A stretch of DNA of 37,481 nucleotides from Acidobacteriota bacterium (GCA_003225365.1 QHZN01000077.1:1-37481); one strand, 5' to 3'; numbered from the stretch's first letter, positions 24,887-32,729 are shown. Program-made: numbers and translations. The notes: generated from the sequence alone by a model not told the origin.

Positions 24887-25801
24887 ATGAACCGTGAGCA
24901 AACCATCGCACGCCTGAAAGGAATTTTCCCTCCCGTCGTCACGCCTTTTGACCGGCACGGGGAACTGGACTTGGGCGCCTTTCGCTCGAACCTCGTTCGC
25001 CTCCTTGACGCGGGGCTGCCCGGTGTGTTGGTTTGCGGCTCGACGGGCGAAGCGCCGCTGCTCACTTGGCGCGAAAGGTTAAGGCTGGTTGAAGCGGCCA
25101 GACGTGTTGTGCGCCCGCCCCAACTGCTGCTTGTCGGGACGGGCTTGGAGAGCACGCCCGAGACGATTCGCCTGAGCCGCGAGGTGAGCCGGCGCGGCGC
25201 GGATGCTCTGCTCGTCGTGACGCCCGGCTACTACAAGCCCAAGATGGACGCCCCGGCGGTCCGGCAACACTACCTCCGGGTCGCCGACGCCGTCCACCGC
25301 CCGGTGCTCATCTATTCCATTCCGCAATTCACGGGAGTCCACATCGAGGTTGAAACCATCGTCGCGCTTTCCCGCCACCCGAACATTCGCGGGTTGAAAG
25401 AAAGTTCCGGGAACATCAAATTCGTCCGGAAAGTCCTGTCTCGAGTGCGGCCGGGGTTCAAGGTGCTGGTCGGCTCCGTGCTGATCCTCCTCGACGCGCT
25501 CAGAGCCGGAGCCGCGGGCGCCGTCCTCGGCCAAGCGGACTTCGCTCCGGACCTGTGCGCGGGCCTTTACCATGCGTTCGGTCAGCGGCGGATACGCGAG
25601 GCGAAAGAATTCCAGCGCCGCTTGCTGCCCCTCGGAGAAAAGATCAGCCTGCCGTTTGGCGTCGCCGGCGTCAAAGCCGCACTCGACCTGTGCGCATACT
25701 CGGGCGGCGACCCTCGTTCGCCGCTCATCCCACTCGATGCCGCCGAGCGGCGCCTCGTCGCCGCCGCGCTTCGCGAAGCTTACTCCGGACTGGAATACTA
25801 G
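24887..25801 (+). CDS. DapA/HOGA-family class I aldolase
   Basis: The 304-residue TIM-barrel lyase of the dihydrodipicolinate synthase/N-acetylneuraminate lyase family has GIFPPVVTPFDRHGELD, then VCGSTGEAPLLTWRERLRL, Tyr143 in YSIPQFTG and the Schiff-base Lys171 in RGLKESSG. True DapA enzymes usually have YNxPxRT; here YSIPQFTG and HPNIRGLKESSGN look nearer to 4-hydroxy-2-oxoglutarate aldolase (HOGA) or other oxo-acid aldolases. Lysine synthesis (4-hydroxy-tetrahydrodipicolinate synthase) remains possible. It lies 97 bp after carB with no lysine genes nearby, and no ribosome site is evident before ATG 24887. The C-terminal helices are complete. Confidence 0.82.
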   Translation: MNREQTIARLKGIFPPVVTPFDRHGELDLGAFRSNLVRLLDAGLPGVLVCGSTGEAPLLTWRERLRLVEAARRVVRPPQLLLVGTGLESTPETIRLSREVSRRGADALLVVTPGYYKPKMDAPAVRQHYLRVADAVHRPVLIYSIPQFTGVHIEVETIVALSRHPNIRGLKESSGNIKFVRKVLSRVRPGFKVLVGSVLILLDALRAGAAGAVLGQADFAPDLCAGLYHAFGQRRIREAKEFQRRLLPLGEKISLPFGVAGVKAALDLCAYSGGDPRSPLIPLDAAERRLVAAALREAYSGLEY

Positions 25802-25862
25802 GGCCACGTGGGCAAGGGCGCTTCAGGCCATAGGAAAGCACTCCGCGTACTCCCCAGCTTCA

Positions 25863-25951
25863 AGAGCAGATTCCTCTCGGAGTTTACCCTGAGCCCCTTC
25901 GCTACGCTCAGGGCCGTTCGCATTGGAATGGCGAACGGGCTCGGAATGACA
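25863..25951 (-). repeat. R1 repeat copy D with a long palindromic insertion in the loop
   Basis: On the minus strand it begins TGTCATTCCGAG and ends GAGGAATCTGCTCT, the two ends of R1 with stem ATTCC/GGAAT kept. The loop contains about 60 extra nt (25881-25942) that themselves pair: CCCTGAGC with GCTCAGGG and CCGTTCGC with GCGAACGG. The same insertion occurs in copy F. This fills much of the 511-bp gene-free gap 25802-26312. Confidence 0.75.
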
Positions 25952-25991
25952 GCATAAGGCGGCCAAGTGAAGGCCCAATTTGTCATCCTTC

Positions 25992-26046
25992 CAGCCCAAG
26001 GCGCAGGTTGTCATCCCGAGCGCAGCGAGGGATCTGCTTTTCCCTT
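25992..26046 (+). repeat. R1 repeat copy G with extended flank shared with copy B
   Basis: The core TGTCATCCCGAGCGCAGCGA starts at 26009 with stem ATCCC/GGGAT. Over 55 nt it matches the reverse complement of 21362-21416 with one mismatch, 17 of those nt lying outside the R1 core. The two thus bracket carB and the aldolase gene as a long inverted repeat. Confidence 0.75.
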
Positions 26047-26064
26047 GCTGGTCGCGCCCTGCGA

Positions 26065-26178
26065 ATCGCCGCAAACGCATTTGGGCGGCGGCAGTTCATG
26101 ATCGAAGCCTAAGGAGAGCAACCACGCTTTAATTTCACCGTGGTTGACGAAACGCAAGAGTCCCCGCTGCATCTGAAC
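26065..26178 (-). pseudogene. 3' remnant of an RHH antitoxin gene
   Basis: The minus strand encodes VQMQRGLLRFVNHGEI followed by KAWLLSLGFDHELPPPKCVC, nearly the same as the tail of the antitoxin at 19983-20285 (KAWLLSLGSDHELPPPKCVC). At DNA level about 62 nt align with roughly 8 differences, mostly synonymous, so the copy diverged while still coding. The ribbon-helix-helix domain and toxin are absent. Its frame runs on into repeat G and ends KGKADPSLRSG, just as the GIY-YIG frame ends KGRADPSLRSG in copy B. The 5' limit is approximate. Confidence 0.65.
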
Positions 26179-26312
26179 TAGGGTCGGTATCCAAGCGATG
26201 GCGAGAGCAGGAGGAAATGTCCGAAACCCACACCTCTCCAATTCCGGATGACCGAGGCGGGAGGCCCCGTCAGGTTGAGCCGCTCTGCTCGGACGTGTAG
26301 GATGGAATCTTG

Positions 26313-27935
26313 ATGACAACGGTTCCCTACGCACGCGTGCCGCGGTCGAGTGCGCTGTTTCTCGACTTCCTGAACAATTTCGAGCGCGTAAACAGTTTCT
26401 ACGACCGCCGCCCCTTCGAGCCCTCGGCATACATGGCCGCGGCCACTGAGCTGCGCGGAAAATTTGGAGACCGCCGCGCGCTTGTGGACATACTGGAAGC
26501 TCAAAACCGCACGTTCAGATGTTCGGAGAAAACGCTCGAGAATATTCGCCGCTTGATCTCCCCCGACACCTTCGCCGTGGTCACCGGCCAGCAAGTGGGC
26601 CTCGTCTCAGGTCCAGCCTTTACCCTCTACAAAGCTTTGACCGCTGTCCGCCTGGCCGAGCACTTGACCGAGAAAGGTCTTGCGTGCGTTCCGGTGTTCT
26701 GGCTCGCGACGGAGGACCACGATCTAGAAGAAGTGGCGGCGGCGAAGACGCTTGACGACGAATACAATCTGGTTCAACTAAAAGACCCCGGCCAGGCGCC
26801 TGCCCCGCGCGCGCCCGTGGGCCGAATCCGTCTGACGGCCACGATTACCGAGATCTTGAAACGGCTGGAAGACTTGACGCCGCCAGGCGAGCCGCGCGAC
26901 CGCCTGATGGCGGATTTAGGCGCGAGCTACCAGCCGGGGGAGACCTGGGGCAACGCCTTCGCGCGGCTCATGGCGCAGCTGTTTGCGCCCTGGGGCGTGG
27001 TGTTGCTCGACCCGCTCGACGAGGCCGTTCACCGACTCGCCCGGCCGGTCTACGAACGGGCACTTCGCGAAGCCGAACCCGTGCGCCGGCGGCTTCTCGC
27101 GCGCTCGGAGGCTCTTGTCCGCGCGGGCTATCATGCGCAAGTCCACATTGCCGATGACTCGACAACCCTGTTCCTTTTCTGTGATGGCAGCCGCCAGCCG
27201 GTGACTTTTCGCGACGGCACGTTTTTTGTTGACGACGCGAAGCCCATCTCCGCCTCCCTGCTTCAGGAGCAGGTTCAATCGAACCCTTTCAATTTCACAC
27301 CCAACGCGTTGCTCCGGCCGGTGGTTCAAGACACGCTCCTTCCAACCGTCGCCTATGTGGCGGGAGCGGCCGAGCTCGCTTATTTCGGCCAGGCGCTGGC
27401 CCTTTACGAGCCGCTGGGCAATCGGCCCCAGCCCGTAGTTTTTCCGCGCGCCGGCTTTACGCTCGTGGATCGGCGCATAGAACGGCTGATGGAAAAGTAC
27501 GGAGCGACCGTGGAAGACGCCTGGAAAGGCGAGGAGCAGCTTTCGAACAAAGTGGCTTCGAATGGATTCTCGGCCGGTTGGGCGGAGCGATTGGAGCGGA
27601 GCGAAAAGGAACTCGGCGAAATGCTCGAGGGCTTGCAGAAAGAGGTGGCGGCGATTGACCCCACGTTGGTGGATTCGGTGGGCCACGCGCGCGACAAGAT
27701 GCTTTACCAGGTCGGGCGGCTGAAGGGAAAGATCGCCCGCGCCACGCTCGAACGCTCCGAACTTCTGGCCCGTCACGAGCAGTCCCTGGCACGGTTTTTG
27801 GCGCCTGCGAAGTCGCTTCAGGAACGCGAAGTCTCCGGGATCTATTTCCTCGGCCGCGCCGGCTACGGGTTGCTCGAGCGGCTCCTCGAAGCCATCCGCA
27901 CGGATTCCTGCGAACATCACGTGATGGTTTATTAG
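26313..27935 (+). CDS. bshC: Bacillithiol biosynthesis cysteine-adding enzyme BshC
   Basis: This 540-residue protein catalyses the last step of bacillithiol synthesis, adding cysteine to glucosaminyl-malate. Family markers are the N-terminal SSALFLDFLNNFERVNSFYD, VVTGQQVGLVSGPAFTLYKA, VPVFWLATEDHDLEEV (the HIGH-like region of a nucleotidylyl-transferase fold) and LRPVVQDTLLPTVAYVAG followed by GPAE-like GAAELAYF. A C-terminal coiled coil (LERSEKELGEMLEGLQKEV) leads to a YFLGRAGYGLLERL end. The length equals Bacillus BshC (539). ATG 26313 follows AGGATGGA; a TTG directly before it is less likely. It stands alone, with bshA and bshB not in the window. Bacillithiol is a thiol substrate that could supply persulfides to the dioxygenase at 429-1838. 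Confidence 0.92.
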   Translation: MTTVPYARVPRSSALFLDFLNNFERVNSFYDRRPFEPSAYMAAATELRGKFGDRRALVDILEAQNRTFRCSEKTLENIRRLISPDTFAVVTGQQVGLVSGPAFTLYKALTAVRLAEHLTEKGLACVPVFWLATEDHDLEEVAAAKTLDDEYNLVQLKDPGQAPAPRAPVGRIRLTATITEILKRLEDLTPPGEPRDRLMADLGASYQPGETWGNAFARLMAQLFAPWGVVLLDPLDEAVHRLARPVYERALREAEPVRRRLLARSEALVRAGYHAQVHIADDSTTLFLFCDGSRQPVTFRDGTFFVDDAKPISASLLQEQVQSNPFNFTPNALLRPVVQDTLLPTVAYVAGAAELAYFGQALALYEPLGNRPQPVVFPRAGFTLVDRRIERLMEKYGATVEDAWKGEEQLSNKVASNGFSAGWAERLERSEKELGEMLEGLQKEVAAIDPTLVDSVGHARDKMLYQVGRLKGKIARATLERSELLARHEQSLARFLAPAKSLQEREVSGIYFLGRAGYGLLERLLEAIRTDSCEHHVMVY

Positions 27936-28031
27936 ACGGGCCGAAAACTGTGAGTCGATCTACAAACTCCGCGGTTGTTCGGTCGCGAAAAGCCGCAGAC
28001 TGGAAGGGCGGCTTGCCGGGGCCAGCGATGC

Positions 28032-28060
28032 TTGCACTGCAATGTACGAAGCCGTACAAT
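28032..28060 (+). promoter_or_regulatory. Promoter with embedded operator of the Phd/PIN pair
   Basis: TTGCAC (28032-28037), a 17-bp spacer and TACAAT (28055-28060) form a promoter 29 bp before the antitoxin ATG. A perfect inverted repeat TGTACG-AAGC-CGTACA (28043-28058) overlaps the spacer and -10. It resembles Phd-type operators built on TGTAC/GTACA arms, so autorepression is likely. Confidence 0.6.
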
Positions 28061-28088
28061 GGGATCGAATTAGTTGGAGGCGCAAGAC

Positions 28089-28319
28089 ATGAAGACAGTC
28101 ACATTCAGCGAATTTCGCAAGAATGCCTCTGGCGTCCTGGATCTGGTCGAAAAAGGAGAGAGCTTCCGCGTGCTTCGCCATGGCAAAGCCATTGCCAGGA
28201 TCGGGCCTGCCCAACGGCGCGGGGCCAGGCTGGCATGGAAGCGCGCCGGCCTTCGCCTGGTGGTGGCGGGCGCTTCGCTCAGTCGGGCGGTCTTGAAAGA
28301 AAGGCGGTCGTCGCCTTGA
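28089..28319 (+). CDS. Phd/YefM-type antitoxin
   Basis: The 76-residue protein starts with the Phd/YefM fold: KTVTFSEFRKNASGVLDLVE, KGESFRVLRHGKAIARIGPA. This is a dimer that binds DNA with its N-terminus; the C-terminal tail (AWKRAGLRLVVAGASLSRAV) should bind the toxin. GGAGG lies 8 nt before ATG 28089, which decides this start over an in-frame TTG at 28074. Its stop TGA (28317-28319) overlaps the TTG start of the PIN toxin. It probably represses its own promoter through the inverted repeat at 28043-28058. Confidence 0.85.
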   Translation: MKTVTFSEFRKNASGVLDLVEKGESFRVLRHGKAIARIGPAQRRGARLAWKRAGLRLVVAGASLSRAVLKERRSSP

Positions 28320-28738
28320 ACGTTTTTCTCGACTCGTCGGCGCTCGCCAAGCGCTACATGGAAGAGCCCGGGAGCGATCGCCTCGAGGAAATTTTGGCCT
28401 CGGCGTCGGCACTGGGCGTTTCGGTGGTCTGTGTCACGGAAGTTATTTCTGCTCTTGCAAGGCGCCGTCGCGAAAGAAAACTTTTGCCGCAGCAATACCT
28501 CAAGGCCAAGCAGGCGCTCTTTGAAGACATTGAGGAAGCCAGCGTCATCAACCTCACAGACCAAGTGGTTGCACGCGCCGTCGCCCTTCTGGAGCGCTGG
28601 CCACTGCGATCTTCGGATTCCCTCCACGTGGCCTCGGCCGCCGAATGGTCCGCGGATTTGCTTGTTTCCGCCGACGACCGCCAGTGCCGAGCAGCACGCG
28701 GTTATGGCCTTCGTGTGGAACAGCTCCCGGTCGGTTAA
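28316..28738 (+). CDS. PIN-domain toxin (VapC-type ribonuclease)
   Basis: The 140-residue PIN protein has the acidic residues of the Mg-dependent RNase site in the right places: Asp6 (FLDSSALAKRY), Glu42 (CVTEVISALARRR), Asp101 (SSDSLHVASA) and Asp120/121 (LLVSADDRQ). VapC-type toxins cut tRNA or rRNA. The start is TTG at 28316, overlapping the antitoxin stop by 4 bases (TTGA), the same junction type as grpE-dnaJ, so translation is coupled. A frame is open from 27950, but the extra upstream residues are the antitoxin read out of frame. Confidence 0.88.
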   Translation: MNVFLDSSALAKRYMEEPGSDRLEEILASASALGVSVVCVTEVISALARRRRERKLLPQQYLKAKQALFEDIEEASVINLTDQVVARAVALLERWPLRSSDSLHVASAAEWSADLLVSADDRQCRAARGYGLRVEQLPVG

Positions 28739-28819
28739 ACGGCTTCGCGATGGGTTCGATATAATTCGGAAATCTCACGAGCTCCAGGGTGACGAACAGG
28801 CGGCTGAGAGGAGGCGGCC

Positions 28820-29266
28820 ATGACTGTGGAAATTGGAAAAATCGTGCCGGCGGAGCGGCTGGCGCCTCACTCACACACGCTCCAGATTGAGACACGCTCG
28901 CGTGTGGAATTCCTCGACATAACCGCTCGCCTCCACAAACTCGTCGAACGGTCCGGCGTCCGAAGCGGCGTCTGCCACGTCTTTGTCCCGCACACCACGG
29001 CCGCGCTGCTCATCAACGAAAACGACGATCCGGCGCTTCAAAAAGATCTGGACAAGTTTCTGGAGGGCCTGGCGCCGGTCCGCAACGACTACCACCACAA
29101 CGACGGCAACTGTGATGCGCACTTGAAGGCCTCGCTCATCGGCGCCTCGAAATCTTTGCTGATTGAAGATCGGCGTCTCGTGCTCGGCCGCTGGCAGGGG
29201 GTTTTCTTCTGCGAGTTCGACGGGCCGCGCCGCCGCGAGCTGCGGGTCAAGATCGTCAGCGATTGA
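28820..29266 (+). CDS. YjbQ family protein (UPF0047)
   Basis: The 148-residue protein of the YjbQ/UPF0047 family carries GVCHVFVPHTTAALLINEND, DDPALQKDLDKFLEGLAP, then HLKASLIGASKSLLIEDRRL and LGRWQGVFFCEFDGPRRREL. The conserved His, Glu and Asp cluster is a likely metal-binding site. Members form trimers; some databases call them secondary thiamine-phosphate synthases because they can rescue thiE mutants, but the native role is unknown. GAGGAGG precedes ATG 28820 by a few nt. It lies 81 bp after the PIN toxin with no shared function. Confidence 0.9.
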   Translation: MTVEIGKIVPAERLAPHSHTLQIETRSRVEFLDITARLHKLVERSGVRSGVCHVFVPHTTAALLINENDDPALQKDLDKFLEGLAPVRNDYHHNDGNCDAHLKASLIGASKSLLIEDRRLVLGRWQGVFFCEFDGPRRRELRVKIVSD

Positions 29267-29353
29267 GAAGCGCGCTTATATTCTGAAGAGTTGCGACCTC
29301 TGCGCCCGACCGCGTCCGCTGGATTTAGAAATCAGACGAGGGGGCCCTTTGGT

Positions 29354-29381
29354 TGTCATTCTGAGCGAAGCGAAGAATCCC
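29354..29381 (+). repeat. R1 repeat copy E
   Basis: TGTCATTCTGAGCGAAGCGA is followed by AGAATCCC; stem ATTCT/AGAAT is a further compensated variant of R1. It lies in the gene-free gap 29267-29558 and is inverted relative to copy F, 26 bp downstream. Confidence 0.7.
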
Positions 29382-29407
29382 TTGGCCGTTTTTTCGCCAA
29401 CAGAATA

Positions 29408-29492
29408 GGGATGCTTCGCGAAGTTTACCCTGAGCCCCTTCGCTGCGCTCAGGGCCGTTCGCAGCGGAATGGCGAACGGGCTCAGCATGACA
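29408..29492 (-). repeat. R1 repeat copy F with loop insertion
   Basis: On the minus strand it starts TGTCATGCTGAG and ends CTTCGCGAAGCATCCC, with stem ATGCT/AGCAT, the fourth paired variant. The loop carries the same roughly 60-nt palindromic insertion as copy D (29421-29482 against 25881-25942, about four differences). Confidence 0.7.
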
Positions 29493-29558
29493 TAACGCGA
29501 TCTTCGCCATCTCGCCGGACAAGGGCATACATCCCCGACCGGGACGGCATGTTGCAAC

Positions 29559-30743
29559 ATGGAAACTGTCGGTATTTACATTCAGGTTCCCTTTTGCGCG
29601 TCGAAGTGCAGCTTCTGCAATTTCAGCTCGAGTGTGGAGCGGAGAGAGGCGATTGACCGCACGCTGTCGGCGCTCGTGGAAGAGATCCAACGTCTGCCGG
29701 GCTGGTACGCCGACGAGGGCATCAGCCCGCATCTGTTGGCTCTCCCCGGCGATTCGATTTATTTTGGCGGAGGAACACCGCCGCTTGCGGGCCCGACTCG
29801 CCTAGCGCGCGTTCTCGATGCGCTGGCGCGGCGCTTCCAGCGGGCCGATTCCGTCGAGTTCACGATGGAGGCGACGCCAGGCTCGGCCGACGAACCGTTT
29901 CTCGAGTGGGCGGCGCGCGCAGGAATCAACCGCCTAAGTATTGGCGCGCAGTCATTTGTTGATTTGGAGCTCGGCGCCGTGGGGCGCCTGCACTCGGCCG
30001 ACCAGACACGGGAATTCGTCCGCCAAGCGCGCCTCGCCGGATTCAAGAACCTCAGCCTCGACCTCATCGCCGGCTTGCCTCATCAGACCTTGGCTTCGTG
30101 GCGCGACAGCTTGGCGAGCGCCGCCGCTCTCCAGCCCGAGCACGTTTCGGTTTACTTATTCGAAGTTGACGAAAAGAGCCGTTTAGGCAATGAGGTCTTA
30201 CGGCACGGTACGCGCTACCAGGCTCTGGCCCTCCCGAGCGAGGATTTTATGGCCGACGCCTACGAAGAAGCTCGAGCGTTTCTCGCGCGCGAAGGGTACG
30301 CGCAGTACGAAATCTCGAATTTCTCGCTGCCCGGATTCGAGTCCCGCCACAATCGCAAATACTGGCGGCGCGAGCCGGTGGCGGGCGTGGGACCGGGCGC
30401 CCATTCTTTTGACGGGGAGCGCCGCTGGGAAAACGCCACTTCGGCGGCCGACTACCGAATGAAGATCGAGCGCGGCGACTCGCCCATCCAGAAACTCCGC
30501 CGGTTGACCGATATGGAGCAGTTGGAGGAATTTTTCTTCCTCGGCTTGCGCGAAAGCGCCGGAGTCGAGTTCCAGGCCGTCGGGCGACGCTGGGGCCGGG
30601 AGGCGGAGAAAACCGTGGAGCGTATCATCCGAGAGCTCACAGCCCGGCATTTGCTAACGCGCGAAAATGGACGAGTGCGCCTACGGGCCGAGGCGTACCT
30701 GGTCTCGAATGAAGTCTTCCAGGAGTTTCTGTTGAACGTATAA
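29559..30743 (+). CDS. hemW: HemW-like radical SAM protein
   Basis: The 394-residue radical SAM protein is related to oxygen-independent coproporphyrinogen oxidase. The cluster motif is C13-x3-C17-x2-C20 (FCASKCSFCNFSS); FGGGTPPL is the SAM-binding GGGTP region, followed by ARAGINRLSIGAQSF and LDLIAGLPHQT. HNRKYW and GVGPGAHSF in the second half match the HNxxYW signature of HemW, a haem chaperone, rather than true HemN. The HemW C-terminal domain (TDMEQLEEFFFLGLRESAGV) is present. It ends 21 bp before the threonine aldolase. The ATG at 29559 has no clear ribosome site, but the protein starts right at the fold. Confidence 0.88.
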   Translation: METVGIYIQVPFCASKCSFCNFSSSVERREAIDRTLSALVEEIQRLPGWYADEGISPHLLALPGDSIYFGGGTPPLAGPTRLARVLDALARRFQRADSVEFTMEATPGSADEPFLEWAARAGINRLSIGAQSFVDLELGAVGRLHSADQTREFVRQARLAGFKNLSLDLIAGLPHQTLASWRDSLASAAALQPEHVSVYLFEVDEKSRLGNEVLRHGTRYQALALPSEDFMADAYEEARAFLAREGYAQYEISNFSLPGFESRHNRKYWRREPVAGVGPGAHSFDGERRWENATSAADYRMKIERGDSPIQKLRRLTDMEQLEEFFFLGLRESAGVEFQAVGRRWGREAEKTVERIIRELTARHLLTRENGRVRLRAEAYLVSNEVFQEFLLNV

Positions 30744-30764
30744 TTGAGGGACGGAGCGAGAACC

Positions 30765-31826
30765 ATGTCTGAATCAGTGGTGGATTTGCGCAGCGACACG
30801 GTGACCAAGCCCACGGCGGCCATGCGTCGCGCGATGGCGGAGGCGGAAGTCGGCGACGACGTCTATCGCGAAGACCCGACCGTTAACCGGCTGGAAGCCC
30901 GGGCTGCGGAAATCTTCGAGCGCGAGGCGGGACTGTTCGTCCCCTCCGGCACCATGGGCAACCAGACGGCCATCAAAGTCCATACGCAGCCGGGCCGGGA
31001 AGTGATTTGCGAGGAGCGCGCGCACATTGTCAACCACGAGATGGCGATGATGGCGGCGTTCTCGGGCGTGCTCGCGCGCACGATCCGCGCCGAGGACGGT
31101 ATCCTCTCGTGGGGGCTCATCGCTCCGCAAGTGCGCGGCCGGAGCGATCATCGCGCGCGCACGGGCCTGGTCGAGATCGAGAACTCCTCCAACCTCGCCG
31201 GCGGCTCGGTTTATCCTCCGGCCGTCGCCGACGAGATTGTCGACCGCACGCACGCGGCGGGTTTGCCGGTGCACTTGGACGGCGCGCGCATCTTCAACGC
31301 AGGCGTGGCGCTCGGGCGAAGGCCCGCCGAGCTCACGCGCAAATTCGACTCGGTGATGTTTTGTCTCTCGAAGGGGCTAGGCGCGCCGGTGGGCTCAATG
31401 CTCGTGGGGTCGAAAGAGTTCATCGAAGAAGCGCGTCTGGTGCGCAAAATGCTTGGCGGCGGAATGCGACAGGCCGGAGTCCTCGCCGCAGCGGGTCGGG
31501 TGGCGCTGGAAGACAGCCCCAAGCGATTGCACTTTGACCACGATAACGCCCGCTTTCTGGCCGAGGGCTTGGCCGAAATCCCCGGGATCCAAATCGACCC
31601 CGCGAAAGTTGTGACGAACATTCTCTTCCTCGACGTTTCGGAAACCAGCCTTACCTCGTTCGAGATTTCAAAGCGCCTCGCCGCCAAGGGGGTGCTCGCC
31701 AACGGCGTCACGCCTACGACAATGCGAATGGTGACGCATTATGATGTGGACCGCGCCGGCTGCGAGCGCGCGCTGATGGTCCTTCGCGAGGTTCTTTCAG
31801 TGCCCGCCCGCGCGGTGGTGGTCTGA
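30765..31826 (+). CDS. ltaE: Low-specificity L-threonine aldolase
   Basis: The 353-residue PLP enzyme of the beta-eliminating lyase family splits L-threonine or L-allo-threonine into glycine and acetaldehyde. It starts [20 protein letters not shown] with [17 protein letters not shown]; the PLP Lys203 is in [12 protein letters not shown], preceded by [13 protein letters not shown], where Asp binds the PLP nitrogen. The frame opens at 30744, but ATG 30765 is chosen because the family begins there and GGAGCGAG lies a few nt upstream. It follows the HemW-like gene by 21 bp, probably in one transcript. Confidence 0.93.
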   Translation: MSESVVDLRSDTVTKPTAAMRRAMAEAEVGDDVYREDPTVNRLEARAAEIFEREAGLFVPSGTMGNQTAIKVHTQPGREVICEERAHIVNHEMAMMAAFSGVLARTIRAEDGILSWGLIAPQVRGRSDHRARTGLVEIENSSNLAGGSVYPPAVADEIVDRTHAAGLPVHLDGARIFNAGVALGRRPAELTRKFDSVMFCLSKGLGAPVGSMLVGSKEFIEEARLVRKMLGGGMRQAGVLAAAGRVALEDSPKRLHFDHDNARFLAEGLAEIPGIQIDPAKVVTNILFLDVSETSLTSFEISKRLAAKGVLANGVTPTTMRMVTHYDVDRAGCERALMVLREVLSVPARAVVV

Positions 31827-31916
31827 GAGCGGGTGAGCTTCCCGCCAGTCTGCCGAGACATGCCCTTCAGCAGCCGCGACGGCCCCTTCACGTCTCAGGG
31901 CGAATCATGCGTGCCC

Positions 31917-32672
31917 CTATTTCTTCTGCGATTTCTCTCCCTGCTTCGCGGCGACTTTGGTGAGAGCATCGAAGTAGTGCTGGCGGTAAGAGGGGTCGTC
32001 CGGCTCCAGGTGCGTCGCGGTGCGGTACTCGCTGAGCGCGTCGTCGAGGTCGCCCATCTTCTCGAGCGCGTAACCCAGGCCGTTGTGGGCGTCGGCGTCT
32101 GTGGGGTCGTGACGGATTGCCTCCAGCATTTCCACTCGGCCGCGCTTCCATTCTTTCCCGAGTAAAAATGTGATGCCTAGCTCACGATGCAAGTCGGAGT
32201 TTTCCGGATCGAGGTTCGCCACCTCGCGCAGGCGCGCGACGGCTTCCTCCAATCGCCCTTGCGCGCGCAACTGCACGGCTTCCTTGATCAGCGGCTCGAG
32301 CTTCAATCGCGCCTCTACAGCCTCTTCAGGAGTGAGCGTCGGACCCTTCGTCGGCCCCGCGTCCAAATCCAGCGCCTCGCCCGCGCGCGGCGCTACCAGG
32401 AAGGCTTGCTCTGCGCCTCCACGGCAATCCACGTGGATGTAGTGCTCGATCGGACCTATGTTCTGAATGAGGGCTTCACCCTGGGCGTCGGTCTTTCCGG
32501 CGGGCACGTTATCGAGGAAGAGAGCGCAACCTCCGCGCCGCGCGTGGACGCGAACCTGGGCCAGTTCGCTTCCGCCGCGTTGCTCGGAGCCAAACGCGGG
32601 AACCGGAATGGCCGCAAGAGCACCCAAGCCGAGCGCAGCAACCGCCGAACGCCATGGCTGTCGGAGGGACAA
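31917..32672 (-). CDS. Secreted TPR-repeat protein
   Basis: The 251-residue exported protein has a signal peptide (AVAALGLGALAAIPVPAFG). A short beta-rich domain follows (residues 35-105, VRVHARRGGCALFLDNVPAG), resembling a PEGA-like module, and then about four TPR motifs (130-240): AVQLRAQGRLEEAVARLREV, NSDLHRELGITFLLGKEW, DAHNGLGYALEKMGDLDDAL and SEYRTATHLEPDDPSYRQHY. It ends in a Lys-rich tail. Such proteins are periplasmic scaffolds; no partner is evident. The start is TTG at 32672 with GGAG 5 nt upstream; no ATG fits the signal peptide. Confidence 0.85.
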   Translation of the reverse strand: MSLRQPWRSAVAALGLGALAAIPVPAFGSEQRGGSELAQVRVHARRGGCALFLDNVPAGKTDAQGEALIQNIGPIEHYIHVDCRGGAEQAFLVAPRAGEALDLDAGPTKGPTLTPEEAVEARLKLEPLIKEAVQLRAQGRLEEAVARLREVANLDPENSDLHRELGITFLLGKEWKRGRVEMLEAIRHDPTDADAHNGLGYALEKMGDLDDALSEYRTATHLEPDDPSYRQHYFDALTKVAAKQGEKSQKK

Positions 32673-32729
32673 GATGGCTCCATTGTAACACGGTGGCGGG
32701 GCGGCTGCGGGAGAGCATGACCCACACGT

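Noticed and set aside
23338-25155. Long minus-strand frame of 605 codons opposite carB
   Set aside because: It is a GC-rich shadow of carB with no recognisable domain; the carB reading is complete and conserved.
25802-26312. tRNA or small RNA gene in the 511-bp gap
   Set aside because: No cloverleaf or T-loop motif (GGTTCGAATCC type) was seen; the hairpins there are R1 copies.
26011-26430. Minus-strand frame of 139 codons across the repeat and the start of bshC
   Set aside because: Only its last third matches anything (the antitoxin tail); the first part is antisense to bshC and the end is repeat G. Listed as a remnant instead.
21029-29492. CRISPR array
   Set aside because: The R1 copies are irregularly spaced, occur in both orientations and lie between unrelated genes; there are no spacers or cas genes.
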